In this document: positions 39,122-39,166 of the stretch, piece by piece
Layout: the number at the start of each line of letters is the position of its first letter
Numbering within the stretch: the first letter of the stretch is position 1
Assembly (NCBI GenBank): GCA_946480815.1
Contig: CAMLLB010000039.1
Coordinates: 1-39,166, forward strand
DNA from: an uncultured Flavobacteriales bacterium
Lineage (GTDB): Bacteria; Bacteroidota; Bacteroidia; Flavobacteriales; Crocinitomicaceae
Direction: 5' to 3'
Length of the DNA: 39,166 nt
Made by a program: the position numbers and the translations under genes
Notes under the pieces: generated by a model
Database searches by the model: none
What the model was told of the DNA's origin: nothing
Seen by the model: the letters and a program-made list of their open reading frames with translations, nothing else

Positions 39122-39141
39122 GGATGCGAAGCATCGCGTCC
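39122..39141. repeat. Short inverted repeat at the window edge
   Basis: GATGC (39123-39127) and GCATC (39131-39135) pair around GAA. A wider pairing GGATGCG (39122-39128) with CGCGTCC (39135-39141) has one T-G wobble. It may belong to a dispersed repeat that continues past the window. No gene is seen in 39061-39166. Confidence 0.4.
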
Positions 39142-39166
39142 GCACATTTTGTTGAAATGGATCTTA

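Overview
The window looks like chromosomal DNA of a Bacteroidota bacterium, most likely a flavobacterium-like lineage (Fluviicola or a relative is a guess, not shown). The evidence is four intact secreted proteins ending in type A C-terminal sorting domains of the type IX secretion system (T9SS), signal peptides of the form MK...FAQ/FGQ, promoters with a TAnnTTTG -7 box, few Shine-Dalgarno sites, and typical families such as WG repeats, TPR-HTH regulators and a CzcA pump fused to its outer-membrane factor. There is no CRISPR array, tRNA, rRNA, intact insertion sequence or prophage that I can see.

Layout. 1-907: the end of an unknown protein and an unknown membrane-anchored protein. 963-3001: a tightly overlapping trio of a seven-helix membrane protein, a HisKA_3 histidine kinase and a NarL-type response regulator, followed by what looks like the orphaned tail of a T9SS cargo gene. 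3355-9526: a heavy-metal efflux locus with a His-rich exported protein, a CzcA-type RND pump fused to a TolC-like domain, and a lipoprotein adaptor. 9639-12871: a T9SS-secreted propeller-like protein, a DUF202 membrane protein and, convergent, an OmpA-family protein. 12983-20241: a stress and envelope block. A UbiB/ABC1 kinase overlaps a phasin-like coiled-coil protein on the minus strand; divergent from them run a CBS-pair protein, a Csp-type copper-storage protein, a tandem universal stress protein, and a four-gene cluster of one unknown protein plus MlaE, MlaF and MlaD homologues for lipid trafficking.

20412-31878: accessory genes, including T9SS beta-helix proteins, an orphan divergent cytidylyltransferase, DUF2200, an HTH-pentapeptide fusion with a tandem operator candidate, DinB, a PAS/HisKA_2 kinase without an obvious ATG, and a WG-repeat protein. 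31954-35121: a TPR-HTH regulator and a T9SS HAF-repeat protein. 35399-39060: a seven-gene co-directional group (ArsR, AHSA1, DoxX, YdeI-like, DUF4256, AHSA1, Crp/Fnr) whose larger gaps are filled by palindromic repeats.

The points most worth a second look are: the pump/OMF fusion, where an A8 run sits next to a latent ATGA gene junction; the HTH-pentapeptide gene with two near-identical boxes 21 bp apart; the ArsR promoter with two related boxes 26 bp apart; interlocked inverted repeats at 37969-38040; a dispersed CGATAGCTATCG palindrome family; and the T9SS tail remnant after the response regulator.
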